Below, in pieces: positions 54,327 to 64,000 of a stretch of DNA of 64,000 nucleotides; position 1 is the first letter of the stretch, and each line of letters opens with the position of its first letter. A program made the translations under genes and the position numbers. The notes under the pieces were generated by a model. That model was given only the letters and a program-made list of their open reading frames with translations, did no database searches and was not told the DNA's origin. The DNA is from Photobacterium sp. GJ3 (lineage in GTDB: Bacteria > Pseudomonadota > Gammaproteobacteria > Enterobacterales > Vibrionaceae): positions 3,472,001-3,536,000 of the forward strand of contig NZ_CP073578.1 in assembly GCF_018199995.1 (NCBI RefSeq), given 5' to 3'.

Positions 54327-55592
54327 ATGAATCTTACAGAACTGAAGAACCAGCCTATTTCCAAGTTGGTTGCGCTCGGCGAAAGCTTGGGACTCGAAAA
54401 CCTAGCGCGTTTGAGAAAACAGGACATCATCTTCGCAATTCTCAAGCAGCACGCCAAAAGTGGTGAGGATATATTCGGCGATGGGGTTCTGGAAATTCTG
54501 CAAGACGGCTTCGGCTTTTTGCGCAGCGCAGACAGCTCTTACCTGGCCGGCCCGGATGACATCTATGTCTCGCCAAGCCAGATTCGCCGCTTCAACCTGC
54601 GTACCGGTGATACCATTTCAGGTAAAATCCGGCCACCCAAAGACGGTGAACGCTATTTCGCCCTGCTGAAAGTCAACGAAGTAAACCACGACAAACCTGA
54701 CAACGCCCGCAACAAGATCCTATTCGAAAACCTGACACCGCTGCATGCAAACGATCGCATGCGTATGGAACGCGGTAACGGCTCTACTGAAGACATCACT
54801 GCACGTGTTCTGGATCTGGCCTCACCGATTGGTAAAGGTCAGCGTGGTCTGATCGTGGCACCGCCGAAAGCGGGTAAAACCATGTTGCTGCAGAACATTG
54901 CACAGAGCATTGCTTATAACCACCCAGAGTGTGAGCTGATGGTGCTGCTGATTGACGAGCGTCCGGAAGAAGTTACCGAGATGCAGCGTCTGGTGAAAGG
55001 TGAGGTGGTTGCCTCGACTTTTGATGAGCCGGCATCCCGTCACGTTCAGGTGGCTGAAATGGTCATCGAGAAAGCCAAGCGCCTGGTTGAGCACAAGAAA
55101 GATGTGGTGATCCTGCTGGACTCGATTACACGTCTGGCTCGTGCCTACAACACCGTGGTGCCATCCTCCGGTAAAGTACTGACCGGTGGTGTCGATGCCA
55201 ACGCCCTGCATCGTCCGAAGCGTTTCTTCGGTGCGGCACGGAATGTTGAAGAAGGCGGTAGCCTGACCATCATCGCAACCGCGCTGGTCGATACCGGTTC
55301 GAAGATGGACGAAGTGATCTACGAAGAATTTAAAGGGACAGGTAACATGGAATTGCACCTGTCTCGTAAGATTGCCGAGAAACGTGTATTCCCTGCGATT
55401 GATTTCAACCGCTCAGGGACTCGTCGTGAAGAGCTGCTGGCCAAGCCGGACGAGCTGCAGAAGATGTGGATCCTGCGCAAGATTGTTCATCCGATGTCTG
55501 AAACCGACAGCATGGAATTTTTGATTGATAAGCTGTCGATGACCAAGACCAATGATGAGTTCTTCGACGCGATGCGTCGTCAGAAGTCCTGA
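54327..55592 (+). CDS. rho: Transcription termination factor Rho
   Basis: 421 residues (E. coli 419). N-terminal SAP-like and cold-shock RNA-binding domain ([19 protein letters not shown] to about 120), P loop [10 protein letters not shown], Walker [11 protein letters not shown]. It is an RNA-dependent hexameric ATPase that ends transcription. ATG 54327 was chosen because the product then begins as in E. coli. It has its own terminator after the stop. Confidence 0.98.
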   Translation: MNLTELKNQPISKLVALGESLGLENLARLRKQDIIFAILKQHAKSGEDIFGDGVLEILQDGFGFLRSADSSYLAGPDDIYVSPSQIRRFNLRTGDTISGKIRPPKDGERYFALLKVNEVNHDKPDNARNKILFENLTPLHANDRMRMERGNGSTEDITARVLDLASPIGKGQRGLIVAPPKAGKTMLLQNIAQSIAYNHPECELMVLLIDERPEEVTEMQRLVKGEVVASTFDEPASRHVQVAEMVIEKAKRLVEHKKDVVILLDSITRLARAYNTVVPSSGKVLTGGVDANALHRPKRFFGAARNVEEGGSLTIIATALVDTGSKMDEVIYEEFKGTGNMELHLSRKIAEKRVFPAIDFNRSGTRREELLAKPDELQKMWILRKIVHPMSETDSMEFLIDKLSMTKTNDEFFDAMRRQKS

Positions 55593-55619
55593 TAACTCTG
55601 GCTTCATGTCACACTTCAT

Positions 55620-55650
55620 TAAAACGCCACCTTGTGTGGCGTTTTTTTAT
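55620..55650 (+). terminator. rho terminator
   Basis: AAAACGCCAC CTTGT GTGGCGTTTTTTT. Confidence 0.88.
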
Positions 55651-55798
55651 TGCTGATAATATTCGAGGAACTACTCAATAGGGATAGGTTTATTCTCCCT
55701 GTGAATGAATAAGCGCTCATGTATTCAGCATCTGGCCAGGAAGGTGGAGGTTGAATACACGAATGGAATCGACAACCAAATAAAATAAGGACAAGAAC

Positions 55799-56791
55799 AT
55801 GCGACATGGATGGGGCATGTGGATCGGGTTGTGGATGCTGTTGCTTGCCTGGCCCTTGCAGGCTGATGAACTCAGCCCGCAGGAATTTCAGCAGGTGACC
55901 GCAGACGTTGTTCCGGCACTCAAATCACTCAAATCACTGTATCGTGACAGTGAGATCGACCAGCTGAACCAACAACTGGCGGACTTCCCGGTGCTGGCAC
56001 AGGAAGCCCTGCGAGCGGGATTGGTTGAATACGCACAAACACTGGATCAGCTGGACGAAACCAAAGTCGCCTGGCTGGAGACTTTAGTGACCCGCAAACC
56101 CCGATTCACCCTGACCGAGCAAGGCGATGGTTATCGGGTGACACGTTCGGCCTTCAACTATGGCCCTCAGGCCCGACAACTTTTGCAGCACTGGCAGCGT
56201 GAACAGCTGGCGGCGGCATTCGTCCGTCAGGCGGACGCGGGTGATCTGGTGCTGAGCGACTGGTTGGCTGGTGAACGGAACGTGCAGCGAGTCCGTCGGG
56301 ATATTGCGCTGGCCCAGCTTCCGGCGGTATCCGAACAGGGACAACGCTATCTGGCCAATCAGTTTCTGTCGGATAAACAGCTCCTCTGGCTGCCGGATAA
56401 CGGATTACTGGCGTTACTGGCTGAAAGTACCGGCGATGAAGCACTCTATCAGCAACTCTGGCGCCGCCGGACCGATCAATACAGTCGTGCGGAGTTGAAT
56501 CGCCTGACTGATCTGTTGCCGGATCAGCTCGCCGTGAATCAGCTGATTGAAGCCACACGTAATCCGTCGCTGAAAGCGCAGGCTTATCAGGCCTTGGCGA
56601 CCCTCAAGCCGCTGCCTGCTCAAGTGGAAGTGTTTCTGTTAGCCAAGTTGTCAGAGCCTGAGGACGGAGAACTGGTGGCCGGACATCTGGTGAGCGAAGG
56701 GCACAGCAGCTGGCTGACGAAGCTCGCCGCCGGTACCAAGAGCTACACACTCAAGCGCAATCTGGAAACCGCGCTTTCCTCTTCCCTGTGA
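55799..56791 (+). CDS. Periplasmic protein of unknown function
   Basis: 330 residues. A signal peptide (MRHGWGMWIGLWMLLLAWPL to LQA, about 1-22) leads to a mostly helical body rich in Leu, Gln and Ala. Short helices around 230-310 (LLPDQLAVNQLIEATRNPS, AQAYQALATLKP, LLAKLSEPEDGELVAGHL) look like HEAT-type repeats. I do not recognise the family. It lies between rho and ubiD with its own RBS (AAGGAC at 55789) and no partner gene. Confidence 0.7.
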   Translation: MRHGWGMWIGLWMLLLAWPLQADELSPQEFQQVTADVVPALKSLKSLYRDSEIDQLNQQLADFPVLAQEALRAGLVEYAQTLDQLDETKVAWLETLVTRKPRFTLTEQGDGYRVTRSAFNYGPQARQLLQHWQREQLAAAFVRQADAGDLVLSDWLAGERNVQRVRRDIALAQLPAVSEQGQRYLANQFLSDKQLLWLPDNGLLALLAESTGDEALYQQLWRRRTDQYSRAELNRLTDLLPDQLAVNQLIEATRNPSLKAQAYQALATLKPLPAQVEVFLLAKLSEPEDGELVAGHLVSEGHSSWLTKLAAGTKSYTLKRNLETALSSSL

Positions 56792-56926
56792 TCGGTCATG
56801 GTGGCCTGCGAGGTCGCCAATAAATTCCCACGAAACAAGCATCTTGATAGTGATAAGTATATAATGTGTCCTATTTTCATCTCGGCCCTATGCGGGTCCG
56901 AGCGAGTCAACAGATAGGGTGCAGGA

Positions 56927-58399
56927 ATGAAATTCAATGATCTGCGCGACTTCATTGCCTACCTGGAAGAGCGTGGGCAACTCAAGCGCATCAAGCAGCC
57001 AGTCGATCCCCGATATGAAATGACGGAAATCTGCGACCGGACCCTGCGGGCCGGTGGTCCGGCATTGCTGTTTGAAAATCCGGTGGGTTACGATATGCCG
57101 GTGCTGGCAAACCTGTTTGGCACGACTGAGCGGGTGGCGATGGGCATGGGTCGGGAAGATGTGCTGGAGCTGCGGGAAGTCGGTAAGTTACTGGCCTATC
57201 TCAAAGAACCGGAGCCGCCGAAAGGTTTCCGCGACGCGATCGATAAACTGCCGGTCTTCAAGCAGGTCCTGAACATGCCGGCCAAGCGGCTGAGTAAAGC
57301 GCCCTGCCAGCAGATTGTCTGGGAAGGGGATGAGGTTGATCTCGATAAAATTCCGGTGATGAGTTGCTGGCCGGGGGATGTGGCACCGCTGCTGACCTGG
57401 GGCCTGACGGTCACGCGTGGTCCGGAGAAAAAACGCCAGAATCTCGGGATTTACCGCCAGCAGAAAATCAGCAAGAACAAAGTGATTATGCGCTGGCTGG
57501 CTCACCGGGGTGGTGCGCTGGATATGCGGGAATTTATGCAGGCGCATCCGGGCGAGAAATTTCCGGTCTCTGTCGCTTTTGGCGCGGATCCGGCCACGAT
57601 TCTGGGGGCGGTGACGCCCGTGCCGGATACCTTGTCTGAATATGCATTTGCAGGGTTGCTGCGGGGCAGTAAGACTGAGGTCGTCAAGAGCATCAGCAAT
57701 GATCTGGAAGTGCCGGCCAGCGCAGAAATCGTGCTGGAAGGCTATATTGATCCCAACGAGTATGCCGATGAAGGTCCGTATGGCGATCATACCGGGTATT
57801 ACAACGAAGTTGAGCGCCATCATGTGTTCACGGTCACGCATGTGACCATGCGGAAAGACCCGATTTATCACAGCACCTATACTGGCCGCCCGCCGGATGA
57901 ACCTGCGGTGCTGGGTGTGGCGCTGAATGAAGTTTTTGTCCCGATCTTGCAAAAGCAGTTCCCGGAAATCGTCGACTTCTATCTGCCACCGGAAGGATGC
58001 TCCTATCGTATGGCCGTTGTGACCATGAAGAAGCAGTATCCGGGCCATGCAAAACGGGTCATGATGGGCGTCTGGTCTTTCCTGCGCCAGTTCATGTATA
58101 CCAAGTTTGTGATCGTTTGTGATGACGATGTGAACGCCCGGGACTGGAATGATGTGATCTGGGCGATTACCACCCGGATGGATCCGGCGCGCGATACCGT
58201 GATGATCGAAAATACGCCGATCGATTCGCTGGATTTTGCTTCCCCTGTGGTTGGGCTGGGCTCGAAAATGGGTCTGGATGCAACCAATAAGTGGGAAGGC
58301 GAAACGCAGCGCGAGTGGGGCACCCCGATTATCAAAGACCCCGAGGTCGTCGCCAGAGTGGATGCCATCTGGGATGAGCTGGGAATTCTGAACAACTGA
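56927..58399 (+). CDS. ubiD: 4-hydroxy-3-polyprenylbenzoate decarboxylase
   Basis: 490 residues (E. coli 497). It is the prenyl-FMN-dependent decarboxylase in ubiquinone synthesis and needs UbiX to make its cofactor. The N-terminal [21 protein letters not shown], the active-site region with [10 protein letters not shown] and the C-terminal oligomerisation part are intact. It is followed after 17 bases by the small ferredoxin gene and then fre, so the three may form one transcript. Confidence 0.96.
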   Translation: MKFNDLRDFIAYLEERGQLKRIKQPVDPRYEMTEICDRTLRAGGPALLFENPVGYDMPVLANLFGTTERVAMGMGREDVLELREVGKLLAYLKEPEPPKGFRDAIDKLPVFKQVLNMPAKRLSKAPCQQIVWEGDEVDLDKIPVMSCWPGDVAPLLTWGLTVTRGPEKKRQNLGIYRQQKISKNKVIMRWLAHRGGALDMREFMQAHPGEKFPVSVAFGADPATILGAVTPVPDTLSEYAFAGLLRGSKTEVVKSISNDLEVPASAEIVLEGYIDPNEYADEGPYGDHTGYYNEVERHHVFTVTHVTMRKDPIYHSTYTGRPPDEPAVLGVALNEVFVPILQKQFPEIVDFYLPPEGCSYRMAVVTMKKQYPGHAKRVMMGVWSFLRQFMYTKFVIVCDDDVNARDWNDVIWAITTRMDPARDTVMIENTPIDSLDFASPVVGLGSKMGLDATNKWEGETQREWGTPIIKDPEVVARVDAIWDELGILNN

Positions 58400-58416
58400 C
58401 GTCAAATCAACACACG

Positions 58417-58680
58417 ATGTATCAGATCAGGCTGCTGCCACAAGAATTGACCTTTTTTGTCAGGGATGATGAAACCCTGTTGTGTGCAGCACACCGGGCC
58501 GGGGTGGCTTTTCCACACCGTTGTCTGGTTGGCGCATGCGCCACTTGCCTGTGCCGCAAACTGTCGGGTGAGGTGGCATATCAGCTCGCACCAATGCTGA
58601 CGGAAAAAGAGCAGGCCGCCGGATGGATTTTTCCTTGTCTGGCAATGGCCCGCAGCGATTTGGTACTGCTTTTAGAATAG
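58417..58680 (+). CDS. Small [2Fe-2S] ferredoxin
   Basis: 87 residues, plant-type fold. Cluster ligands: C36, C41, C44 (RCLVGACATC) and C74 (IFPCLAMA). It lies between ubiD and fre, 9 bases before fre. Ferredoxin and Fre are separate here but match the two halves of fused ferredoxin-reductases. Fre could be its electron donor, but its target is unknown. It is not the nrdB-linked YfaE by context. RBS is weak. Confidence 0.85.
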   Translation: MYQIRLLPQELTFFVRDDETLLCAAHRAGVAFPHRCLVGACATCLCRKLSGEVAYQLAPMLTEKEQAAGWIFPCLAMARSDLVLLLE

Positions 58681-58689
58681 AGGAACAGA

Positions 58690-59400
58690 ATGTCGATTCA
58701 ATGTGAAGTGAAGTCAGTCGAGTCGCTGGCTTGCAATACCTACCGCATCCTGCTGAAGCCAACAGCGCAGGTTGATTTTAAAGCGGGTCAGTACCTGCTG
58801 GCGGTGATGGGCGAAAAAGACAAGCGTCCGTTCTCGATTGCCAGCAGCCCTTGCCGTGGCAATGAACTCGAACTGCACATCGGTGCTGCGGACCATAATC
58901 CGTTTGCGATGGAAGTTGTCGAAGCGATGCAGCTGGCGATGGCGGAAGGCAAGTCATTTGAGGTGGAAGCACCGATGGGTGACGCGTGGCTGCGTGAAGA
59001 CAGCGCCAAGCCGCTGCTGCTGATTGCCGGTGGTACCGGATTCTCCTATGTTCGTAGCTTGCTGGATAACTGTCTGAGCCGGGGCATGACCCAGCCCATC
59101 TTTGTGTACTGGGGCGGTCGTGATGATTGTCAGCTGTATGCCCATGATGAGCTGGTTGCACTGGCGGCACAGCATGCAAACCTGACCTATGTCCCGGTGG
59201 TGGAATCTGCCCCGGCAGACTGGCAGGGGAAGGTCGGTAATGTGCTGGAAGCGGTCTGTGACGATTTTGTCAGCCTGTCTGCTTACGATATTTATATCTG
59301 TGGCCGGTTTGAGATGGCGGGTGCTGCCCGTGAGCAGTTCACAGCGGAAAAAGGGGCCGATCGCGAGCGGATGTTTGCCGACGCGTACGCCTTTATCTGA
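58690..59400 (+). CDS. fre: NAD(P)H-flavin reductase
   Basis: 236 residues. The flavin-binding RPFSIAS (46-52), the nicotinamide-binding GGTGFSY (114-120) and the C-terminal CGRFEM are intact. Fre reduces free flavins, supplying FMNH2 to luciferase in Vibrio relatives and reducing iron in E. coli. It follows ubiD and the ferredoxin gene, the E. coli order ubiD-fre apart from the inserted ferredoxin. Confidence 0.94.
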   Translation: MSIQCEVKSVESLACNTYRILLKPTAQVDFKAGQYLLAVMGEKDKRPFSIASSPCRGNELELHIGAADHNPFAMEVVEAMQLAMAEGKSFEVEAPMGDAWLREDSAKPLLLIAGGTGFSYVRSLLDNCLSRGMTQPIFVYWGGRDDCQLYAHDELVALAAQHANLTYVPVVESAPADWQGKVGNVLEAVCDDFVSLSAYDIYICGRFEMAGAAREQFTAEKGADRERMFADAYAFI

Positions 59401-59418
59401 ATCGACGGATTAAACCTG

Positions 59419-59457
59419 AAAAAAGCCCCTGTGATCGCTGGATCACAGGGGCTTTTT
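59419..59457 (+). terminator. fre terminator
   Basis: AAAAAAGCCCCTGTGATC GCTG GATCACAGGGGCTTTTT. Confidence 0.9.
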
Positions 59458-59508
59458 GATGATTGCTTTTCATCCACAACCGCTGGCGGTGGGGTGGAAT
59501 GGGGCAGG

Positions 59509-60381
59509 TCAGGCGTGTGCGGCAGCGACGCGGCGTTTCACCCAGGTTTCATTGACCCACAAAGACAACAGGATAATGGCACCGCCGATGATCAGGCGCG
59601 GATAGTCAACATCCCGGTTCCAGATCACCAGATTCACAATCAAGCCTGCTGGCACCAGTGCATTGTTCATAATGGCCAGTGCTCCGGCATTGACCAGTGT
59701 TGCGCCTTTGTTCCAGATGAAATAGCCCAGTCCGGATGCCACAATGCCCAGATACACCAGAATGCTCCACTGGGTGTTGGTGGTCGGCAGCTTGTCCATA
59801 TTCCCGAACAGCAGGAACATCGGCAAGGCCACGCAGACTGCGCCGATATAAAACAGGGCAAAGACCGTGTGTTGCGGCAGATCAGCCTGCTCTTTTTCCA
59901 TGATCACCTTGTAGCCGACCTGACCGATGGCAAAACACAGATTCGCGCCCTGAACGATAAAAAAGCCGAGAATGAAGTTTTCGTTGATCCCTTCAAATTT
60001 GATCACGGCTGCACCGAGCACTGCAATGGCTGCGGTGACCAGATACCAGGCCGAAAAACGCCGTTGCAGCAGATCGTAAATCAGGGTGACGTAAATCGGG
60101 GTGAAAATAGTAAACAGTAAGACTTCCGGAACCGACAGGTACAGGAACGACTGATAGTAAAAGCAGTACATGATGCCGAGCTGAAATGCGCCGATGACCA
60201 TCAGCTTAAGCGCAAGTTTCCCGGTCAGATGCTGACGGCGCAGAAAAGGCAGGAAGACCAGTGCTGCCAGTGTCACCCGGGTCAGAACCGAGAACCAGGC
60301 ATCGACCTGTCCGGCCAGATAGACCCCGATCAGGCTGAAGGAAAACGCCCACAGCAGCGTTATCGCAGTTAAATATCCCAT
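59509..60381 (-). CDS. EamA-family transporter (DMT superfamily)
   Basis: 290 residues, ten membrane segments in two EamA repeats (MGYLTAITLLWAFSFSLIGV and LFYIGAVCVALPMFLLFG within them). The family exports or imports amino acids, amines or other metabolites; the substrate is unknown. I chose the ATG at 60381 with AAGGA 8 bases before it (reading AAGGATGTACGCA), over the ATG at 60390. It is downstream of uspA on the same strand. Confidence 0.8.
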   Translation of the reverse strand: MGYLTAITLLWAFSFSLIGVYLAGQVDAWFSVLTRVTLAALVFLPFLRRQHLTGKLALKLMVIGAFQLGIMYCFYYQSFLYLSVPEVLLFTIFTPIYVTLIYDLLQRRFSAWYLVTAAIAVLGAAVIKFEGINENFILGFFIVQGANLCFAIGQVGYKVIMEKEQADLPQHTVFALFYIGAVCVALPMFLLFGNMDKLPTTNTQWSILVYLGIVASGLGYFIWNKGATLVNAGALAIMNNALVPAGLIVNLVIWNRDVDYPRLIIGGAIILLSLWVNETWVKRRVAAAHA

Positions 60382-60462
60382 TGCGTACATCCTTTGAAAT
60401 TTGGGCGTATTGTAACTGAAATCCGCTTGCAGCCAATGGCAGGCTGGTCTGCTGTGAAGAAG

Positions 60463-60492
60463 TTGGGCGGGTGTCACGGCAACCCGCCCAAT
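60463..60492 (-). terminator. Possible terminator after uspA
   Basis: A GC-rich inverted repeat (TTGGGCGGGT to ACCCGCCCAA) lies between uspA and the EamA gene. No T run follows, so termination is uncertain. Confidence 0.4.
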
Positions 60493-60532
60493 CGAGATCG
60501 CCCGCGGCGCGAGGGGCGCCTGGCCGGTGAAA

Positions 60533-60955
60533 TTAGTGCAGAGGAACCATCAGCAGGTCAACCGGGGTATGATTGATCAGCTGTTTGGTCGAGGAGAGAA
60601 TTTTGCTCCAGAAATCCTGATGATGGCCGCAAATCATCAGATCGATGTCTGACTCTTTGATGGTATTGCAGATTTCATCACTCAGATCACCGCTGCCCAC
60701 GTAGGTATGAGTCACAGGAAATTCAGCCTGTTTGGCCAGCGCTTCCAGCTGTTCCTGAGCATGATCGGCCATCCGGTACTGTGCTTCGGCCATGTTGATA
60801 TCAATCAGGCCGGTGTACAGCTCGGCATAGTTGGTATCGATATGGATCAGCGATAACTTGGCGTTGAGCGTCCGTGCCAGCGCCGCACCTTTTGTCACCA
60901 AAATTTGACTGTCTTCAGATAAATCAACTGCAACCAGAATATGTTGATAAGTCAT
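60533..60955 (-). CDS. uspA: Universal stress protein A
   Basis: 140 residues of the UspA fold (YQHILVAVDLSEDSQ; GSGDLSDEICNTIKE). The ATP-type GxxGxxxxG motif at the end is absent, as in E. coli UspA. It lies divergent from ftnA and uspB. RBS AGGAGAG is on the minus strand. Confidence 0.93.
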   Translation of the reverse strand: MTYQHILVAVDLSEDSQILVTKGAALARTLNAKLSLIHIDTNYAELYTGLIDINMAEAQYRMADHAQEQLEALAKQAEFPVTHTYVGSGDLSDEICNTIKESDIDLMICGHHQDFWSKILSSTKQLINHTPVDLLMVPLH

Positions 60956-61197
60956 AACCCGCTCTCCTGTAAGGTTTTTAATATGCTAACATGGCGTATC
61001 TGTGAAAAATGCTGTGCTGATCTCATTGCTTGCATTGACGGAATCTGCTGTGAGTGGCGTGGATATCCAGTTGGTTCTTTTTAGCTTTTTTTGATTTGTC
61101 GTCAGGATAAGCATGATACCTTGCACCTGGAGTTGCAAACTCAGTTATGCATAGTGACAATGTGTTGATTACACTTGATTAGGAAAGGAGTAGTGCG

Positions 61198-61725
61198 ATG
61201 CTTGCTCAAGCAATGGTCGATAAGCTGAACGAACAGATTAACCTGGAGTTCTTTTCGTCCAACCTGTACCTGCAGATGAGTGCATGGTGTGAAGATAAAG
61301 GATTCGAGGGAGCAGCTGAGTTTCTTCGTCTGCATGCCGCGGAAGAAATGCAGCATATGCAGCGTTTGTTTACGTATGTGAGTGAAACCGGTGCACTGCC
61401 AATTTTGGGGACTATTGACGCCCCTCAGCATGAATATGCGTCTTTGGGGGAAGTGTTCCGCGCCACTTACGAACATGAGCGTTTGATCACTGAACGTATC
61501 AACAAACTGGCGCATGTTGCGTTTACAACGCAGGACTACTCCACGTTTAACTTCTTGCAGTGGTATGTTGCAGAACAGCACGAAGAAGAAAAATTGTTTA
61601 AAGGTATTTTGGACAAGATCGAACTGGTTGGCGAAGACGGCAAAGCGCTGTTTTTCATCGATAAAGATCTTGCCGCCATGGCGAAGCAGGAATCCAGCTC
61701 CGTGATGGGTCAGCAGGTGGGTTAA
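61198..61725 (+). CDS. ftnA: Bacterial non-heme ferritin
   Basis: 175 residues with a four-helix ferritin domain. Ferroxidase ligands are visible: Glu in [20 protein letters not shown] and [12 protein letters not shown]. It stores iron. Its place between uspA and uspB is shared with Vibrio relatives; E. coli has ftnA elsewhere. RBS AAAGGAG at 61183-61189. Confidence 0.95.
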   Translation: MLAQAMVDKLNEQINLEFFSSNLYLQMSAWCEDKGFEGAAEFLRLHAAEEMQHMQRLFTYVSETGALPILGTIDAPQHEYASLGEVFRATYEHERLITERINKLAHVAFTTQDYSTFNFLQWYVAEQHEEEKLFKGILDKIELVGEDGKALFFIDKDLAAMAKQESSSVMGQQVG

Positions 61726-61838
61726 CAGGCCTGGGTGTTATAGAGGCGGCGTTCCTTTCCGAAAGTACGCCGCTGTTGTCTACCGCTCCCTGTCATGCCC
61801 GGCCTGCGCAGAACAATAGTCGTTGTTCGGGGGGTACT

Positions 61839-62177
61839 ATGATAAGTGGTGATGCAATCCTCATGGCCCTGTTTATTGTGGCCATAATCAATATTTCTCG
61901 TTATGTCAGCACGCTGAAAACTTTACTCGTCGTCATGCGCGAGTGTGATCCACTCCTTTATCAGCAGGTTGACGGCCGGGGCTTTTTTTCCTCTCAGGGG
62001 AATATGAACAAGCAAATCCGGCTCTTCCATTACATCCGCAGTCAGCAGTATCACAAGCACCATGATGAAATCTTCATGGCGAAGTGCGAAAAAGTCCGCA
62101 AGCTGTTTGTGCTGGCCAGCACCAGTCTGATGGTCTTTCTGGTGTCTATCTTCGTGGTCGCTTATCTCGGCATCTGA
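61839..62177 (+). CDS. uspB: Universal stress protein B
   Basis: 112 residues (E. coli 111). Two membrane segments, at each end (ILMALFIVAIINISRYV and VLASTSLMVFLVSIFVVAYLGI). It is a stationary-phase inner-membrane protein linked to ethanol tolerance in E. coli. ATG 61839 with GGGGG ahead fits family length; the longer frame from 61776 does not. Confidence 0.9.
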   Translation: MISGDAILMALFIVAIINISRYVSTLKTLLVVMRECDPLLYQQVDGRGFFSSQGNMNKQIRLFHYIRSQQYHKHHDEIFMAKCEKVRKLFVLASTSLMVFLVSIFVVAYLGI

Positions 62178-62310
62178 CTGAAACGCGCGCGCTGATTGGT
62201 ATTCCGGCGACAGTTGGGTAATATACGCACACTTGAAAAGGATGTTCGGTGATCCACTGGGTTACCGCATCCTTTTTATTTTTTGTTGCGTGTCGATAGC
62301 GGATAAGAGA

Positions 62311-63498
62311 ATGGCTGAGAAGTTTGATGTAGTGGTGATTGGCGCAGGTGCTGCCGGGCTGATGTGTGCCGCAGAGGCCGGGAAGCGTGGCCGCTCTGTG
62401 CTGGTGGTCGATCAGGGTAAAAAGCCGGGACGGAAAATCCTGATCTCCGGCGGCGGCCGCTGTAACTTCACCAACTACGATGTCACGGCCAGTCACTATG
62501 TCTGCCGTAACCCGCATTTTGCCAAATCCGCGCTGGCGCAGTACACCCAGTGGGATTTCATTGCGATGGTTGCCAAACACGATATCGCTTATGAAGAACG
62601 GGATCATGGTCAGCTGTTCTGTCTGGACTCCGCGAAAGACATCGTCGACATGCTGCTGAAAGAATGTGATTTACCTACGGTGCAGCACCGTTACCGCTGC
62701 GACGTGCACGATATCACCAAAACGGACGATGGTTTTATCCTGATGCTCAATACCGACACCGTGCATTGTTCGTCGTTGGTGATCGCTACGGGCGGTTTGT
62801 CGATGCCAAAGCTGGGGGCCACGCCATTTGGCTATCAGGTTGCCGAACAGTTTGGTCTCAACATGGTGCCGACCACGGCAGGTCTGGTGCCTTTTACCCT
62901 GCATGTGGCCGACAAGGATGCGTTTGCGGACTTATCCGGGATTGCCGTTCCAGCGGTGGTCACCGCAGAAGACGGCACCAGCTTTAAAGAAAATATTCTC
63001 TTCACGCACCGGGGGCTGTCCGGACCGGCGATTTTGCAAATTTCGTCCTACTGGAAGCCGGGACAGGCGGTTTCTGTCGACTTACTGCCGACACTGAGTC
63101 TGGATGAAACCCTGCAGGCGATGCGTGATAAGCACCCGAATCAAAGCCTGAAAAACTCCCTGTCCCGTTTGCTGCCGAAGCGCCTGGTCGAAGCCCTGAT
63201 TGAACGGGGGGATCTCGAAGACAAGCCGCTTAAACAGCTCAATCCAAAAGAAGTGCAGGCGCTGCACGACTATTTCCATCAGTGGCAAATTGCCCCGAAC
63301 GGTACGGAAGGCTACCGCACCGCTGAAGTGACCCTCGGCGGTGTCGATACCGACGGACTGTCTTCCAAAACCATGGAAACCAAGTCTGTTCCCGGTCTGT
63401 ATTTCATCGGTGAAGTGATGGACGTCAGTGGCTGGCTGGGTGGCTACAACTTCCAGTGGGCCTGGAGCTCTGGTTTTGTTGCGGGACAGCATGTTTAA
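62311..63498 (+). CDS. NAD(P)/FAD-dependent oxidoreductase, YhiN / HI0933 family
   Basis: 395 residues. FAD-binding VVIGAGAAGLMCAAEAGKRG at about 8-27, family mark SGGGRCNFTN (about 49-58), and the C-terminal FAD site GEVMDVSGWLGGYNFQWAWSSG. The reaction is unknown; relatives include BaiN-type reductases. In E. coli yhiN lies near uspA-uspB, as here. ATG 62311 gives the family start MAEKFDVVVIG. Confidence 0.9.
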   Translation: MAEKFDVVVIGAGAAGLMCAAEAGKRGRSVLVVDQGKKPGRKILISGGGRCNFTNYDVTASHYVCRNPHFAKSALAQYTQWDFIAMVAKHDIAYEERDHGQLFCLDSAKDIVDMLLKECDLPTVQHRYRCDVHDITKTDDGFILMLNTDTVHCSSLVIATGGLSMPKLGATPFGYQVAEQFGLNMVPTTAGLVPFTLHVADKDAFADLSGIAVPAVVTAEDGTSFKENILFTHRGLSGPAILQISSYWKPGQAVSVDLLPTLSLDETLQAMRDKHPNQSLKNSLSRLLPKRLVEALIERGDLEDKPLKQLNPKEVQALHDYFHQWQIAPNGTEGYRTAEVTLGGVDTDGLSSKTMETKSVPGLYFIGEVMDVSGWLGGYNFQWAWSSGFVAGQHV

Positions 63499-63658
63499 GC
63501 GGGTGTAGAGGCAATGAAGTTTGCTTGTAGTGTGGCCAATGACACAAAGGAAACCCAGATCTGATTTCCGGAGAAATATCTACGAAAGCACGACTGAAAA
63601 AGATTACATTCAAGTGAGCAGTTGCTAAGCCTAAACGCAAAACAAGGACAACCAGCGC

Positions 63659-64000
63659 ATGACCGATAATGTTGAAGACCAGCCACAGCCAAAAGAGCAA
63701 GAGGCCCTGATTGGTCGAAAGCGTGGGTTTAGTGACTTTGTGGTTTATGTCGATGAAAGTGGCGACCATAGCCTGACGTCTATCGATCAGGATTACCCAG
63801 TCTTCGTGTTGGCGTTTTGTATTTTCTACAAAGCGCACTATCTATCCAATGTCGTCCCCCAGCTTCAACAGCTAAAGTTTGACTATTTTGGTCACGATTT
63901 AGTGATTTTACATGAGCATGAGATCCGCAAAGAAAAAGGCGATTTCACCACGTTCAAAAATCGAGCGGACAAAAATCAGTTCTTAGGTCGTTTAAGTGAA
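63659..64000 (+). CDS. DUF3800 protein, 5' part (cut by window edge)
   Basis: 114 codons are in the window and the frame stays open to the end. After a polar N-terminus, FVVYVDESGDHSLTS (27-41) is the DUF3800 start motif, with Asp 32, Glu 33 and Asp 36. The family has an RNase H-like fold and is often found in defence or mobile regions; activity is unproven. RBS AAGGA at 63644-63648, 10 bases before the ATG. The DNA is poorer in G and C than the preceding genes, suggesting transfer. Confidence 0.8.
   Translation, partial: MTDNVEDQPQPKEQEALIGRKRGFSDFVVYVDESGDHSLTSIDQDYPVFVLAFCIFYKAHYLSNVVPQLQQLKFDYFGHDLVILHEHEIRKEKGDFTTFKNRADKNQFLGRLSE

Noticed and set aside
63499..63658. Integron attC-like site before the DUF3800 gene
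   Set aside because: I could not find the paired R and L boxes or the GTTRRRY core; only an ordinary RBS and AT-rich DNA are seen.

Overview
The window is a piece of a gammaproteobacterial chromosome, almost certainly from the family Vibrionaceae (Photobacterium or a close relative is my best guess, but not proven). The support is the rRNA sequence and operon layout, the VexGH-type efflux pair, the Vibrionaceae-type palindromic repeat at 43574-43733, and gene order shared with E. coli and Vibrio (ilvY-ilvC, gor-rlmJ-prlC, gppA-rhlB-trxA-rho, ubiD-fre, uspA-ftnA-uspB). No plasmid backbone, prophage or CRISPR array was seen.

Region by region. 1-7630: the 3' end of one rRNA operon, then a complete second operon (16S, tRNA-Ile, tRNA-Ala, 23S, 5S, tRNA-Asp) with its own promoter only about 400 bp downstream. 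7757-10184: a decayed IS3-family element split by an IS110/IS1111-type element that landed exactly in the IS3 frameshift (A6G) site. 10345-14389: an S-adenosylhomocysteinase-like gene, ilvY, ilvC and ubiK. 14577-19453: a TetR-regulated RND efflux operon (vexGH type) with an operator palindrome. 19596-22116: rep and a cytochrome c5. 22409-23127: a cluster of Arg, His, Pro, His and Pro tRNAs with a broken tRNA-Pro copy.

23729-40531 is the most interesting part: a peptide-type ABC importer, then a very large secreted enzyme that joins a GH9 glycosidase, a CE4 deacetylase and two chitin-binding modules in one chain, an orphan OmpR-type regulator whose phosphorylation site is altered, a Gts/Mal-type sugar importer, and a second stand-alone CE4 deacetylase. 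Three promoters in this region share tandem TTAC repeats with a 10-bp period just upstream of similar -35/-10 elements. I infer a dedicated extracellular chitin/chitosan-oligosaccharide processing and uptake system under one regulator.

40600-64000: a YjiH-type membrane protein, a TraF-family outer-membrane protein, the palindromic repeat, an MdtJI-type exporter pair, a LysR regulator, a deleted hemB remnant, then mostly conserved housekeeping genes (gor, rlmJ, prlC, gppA, rhlB, trxA, rho, ubiD, a small ferredoxin, fre, an EamA transporter, uspA, ftnA, uspB, a YhiN-type flavoprotein). The right edge enters a DUF3800 gene that may begin an accessory island. All family calls are by eye from sequence motifs; no database search was run.
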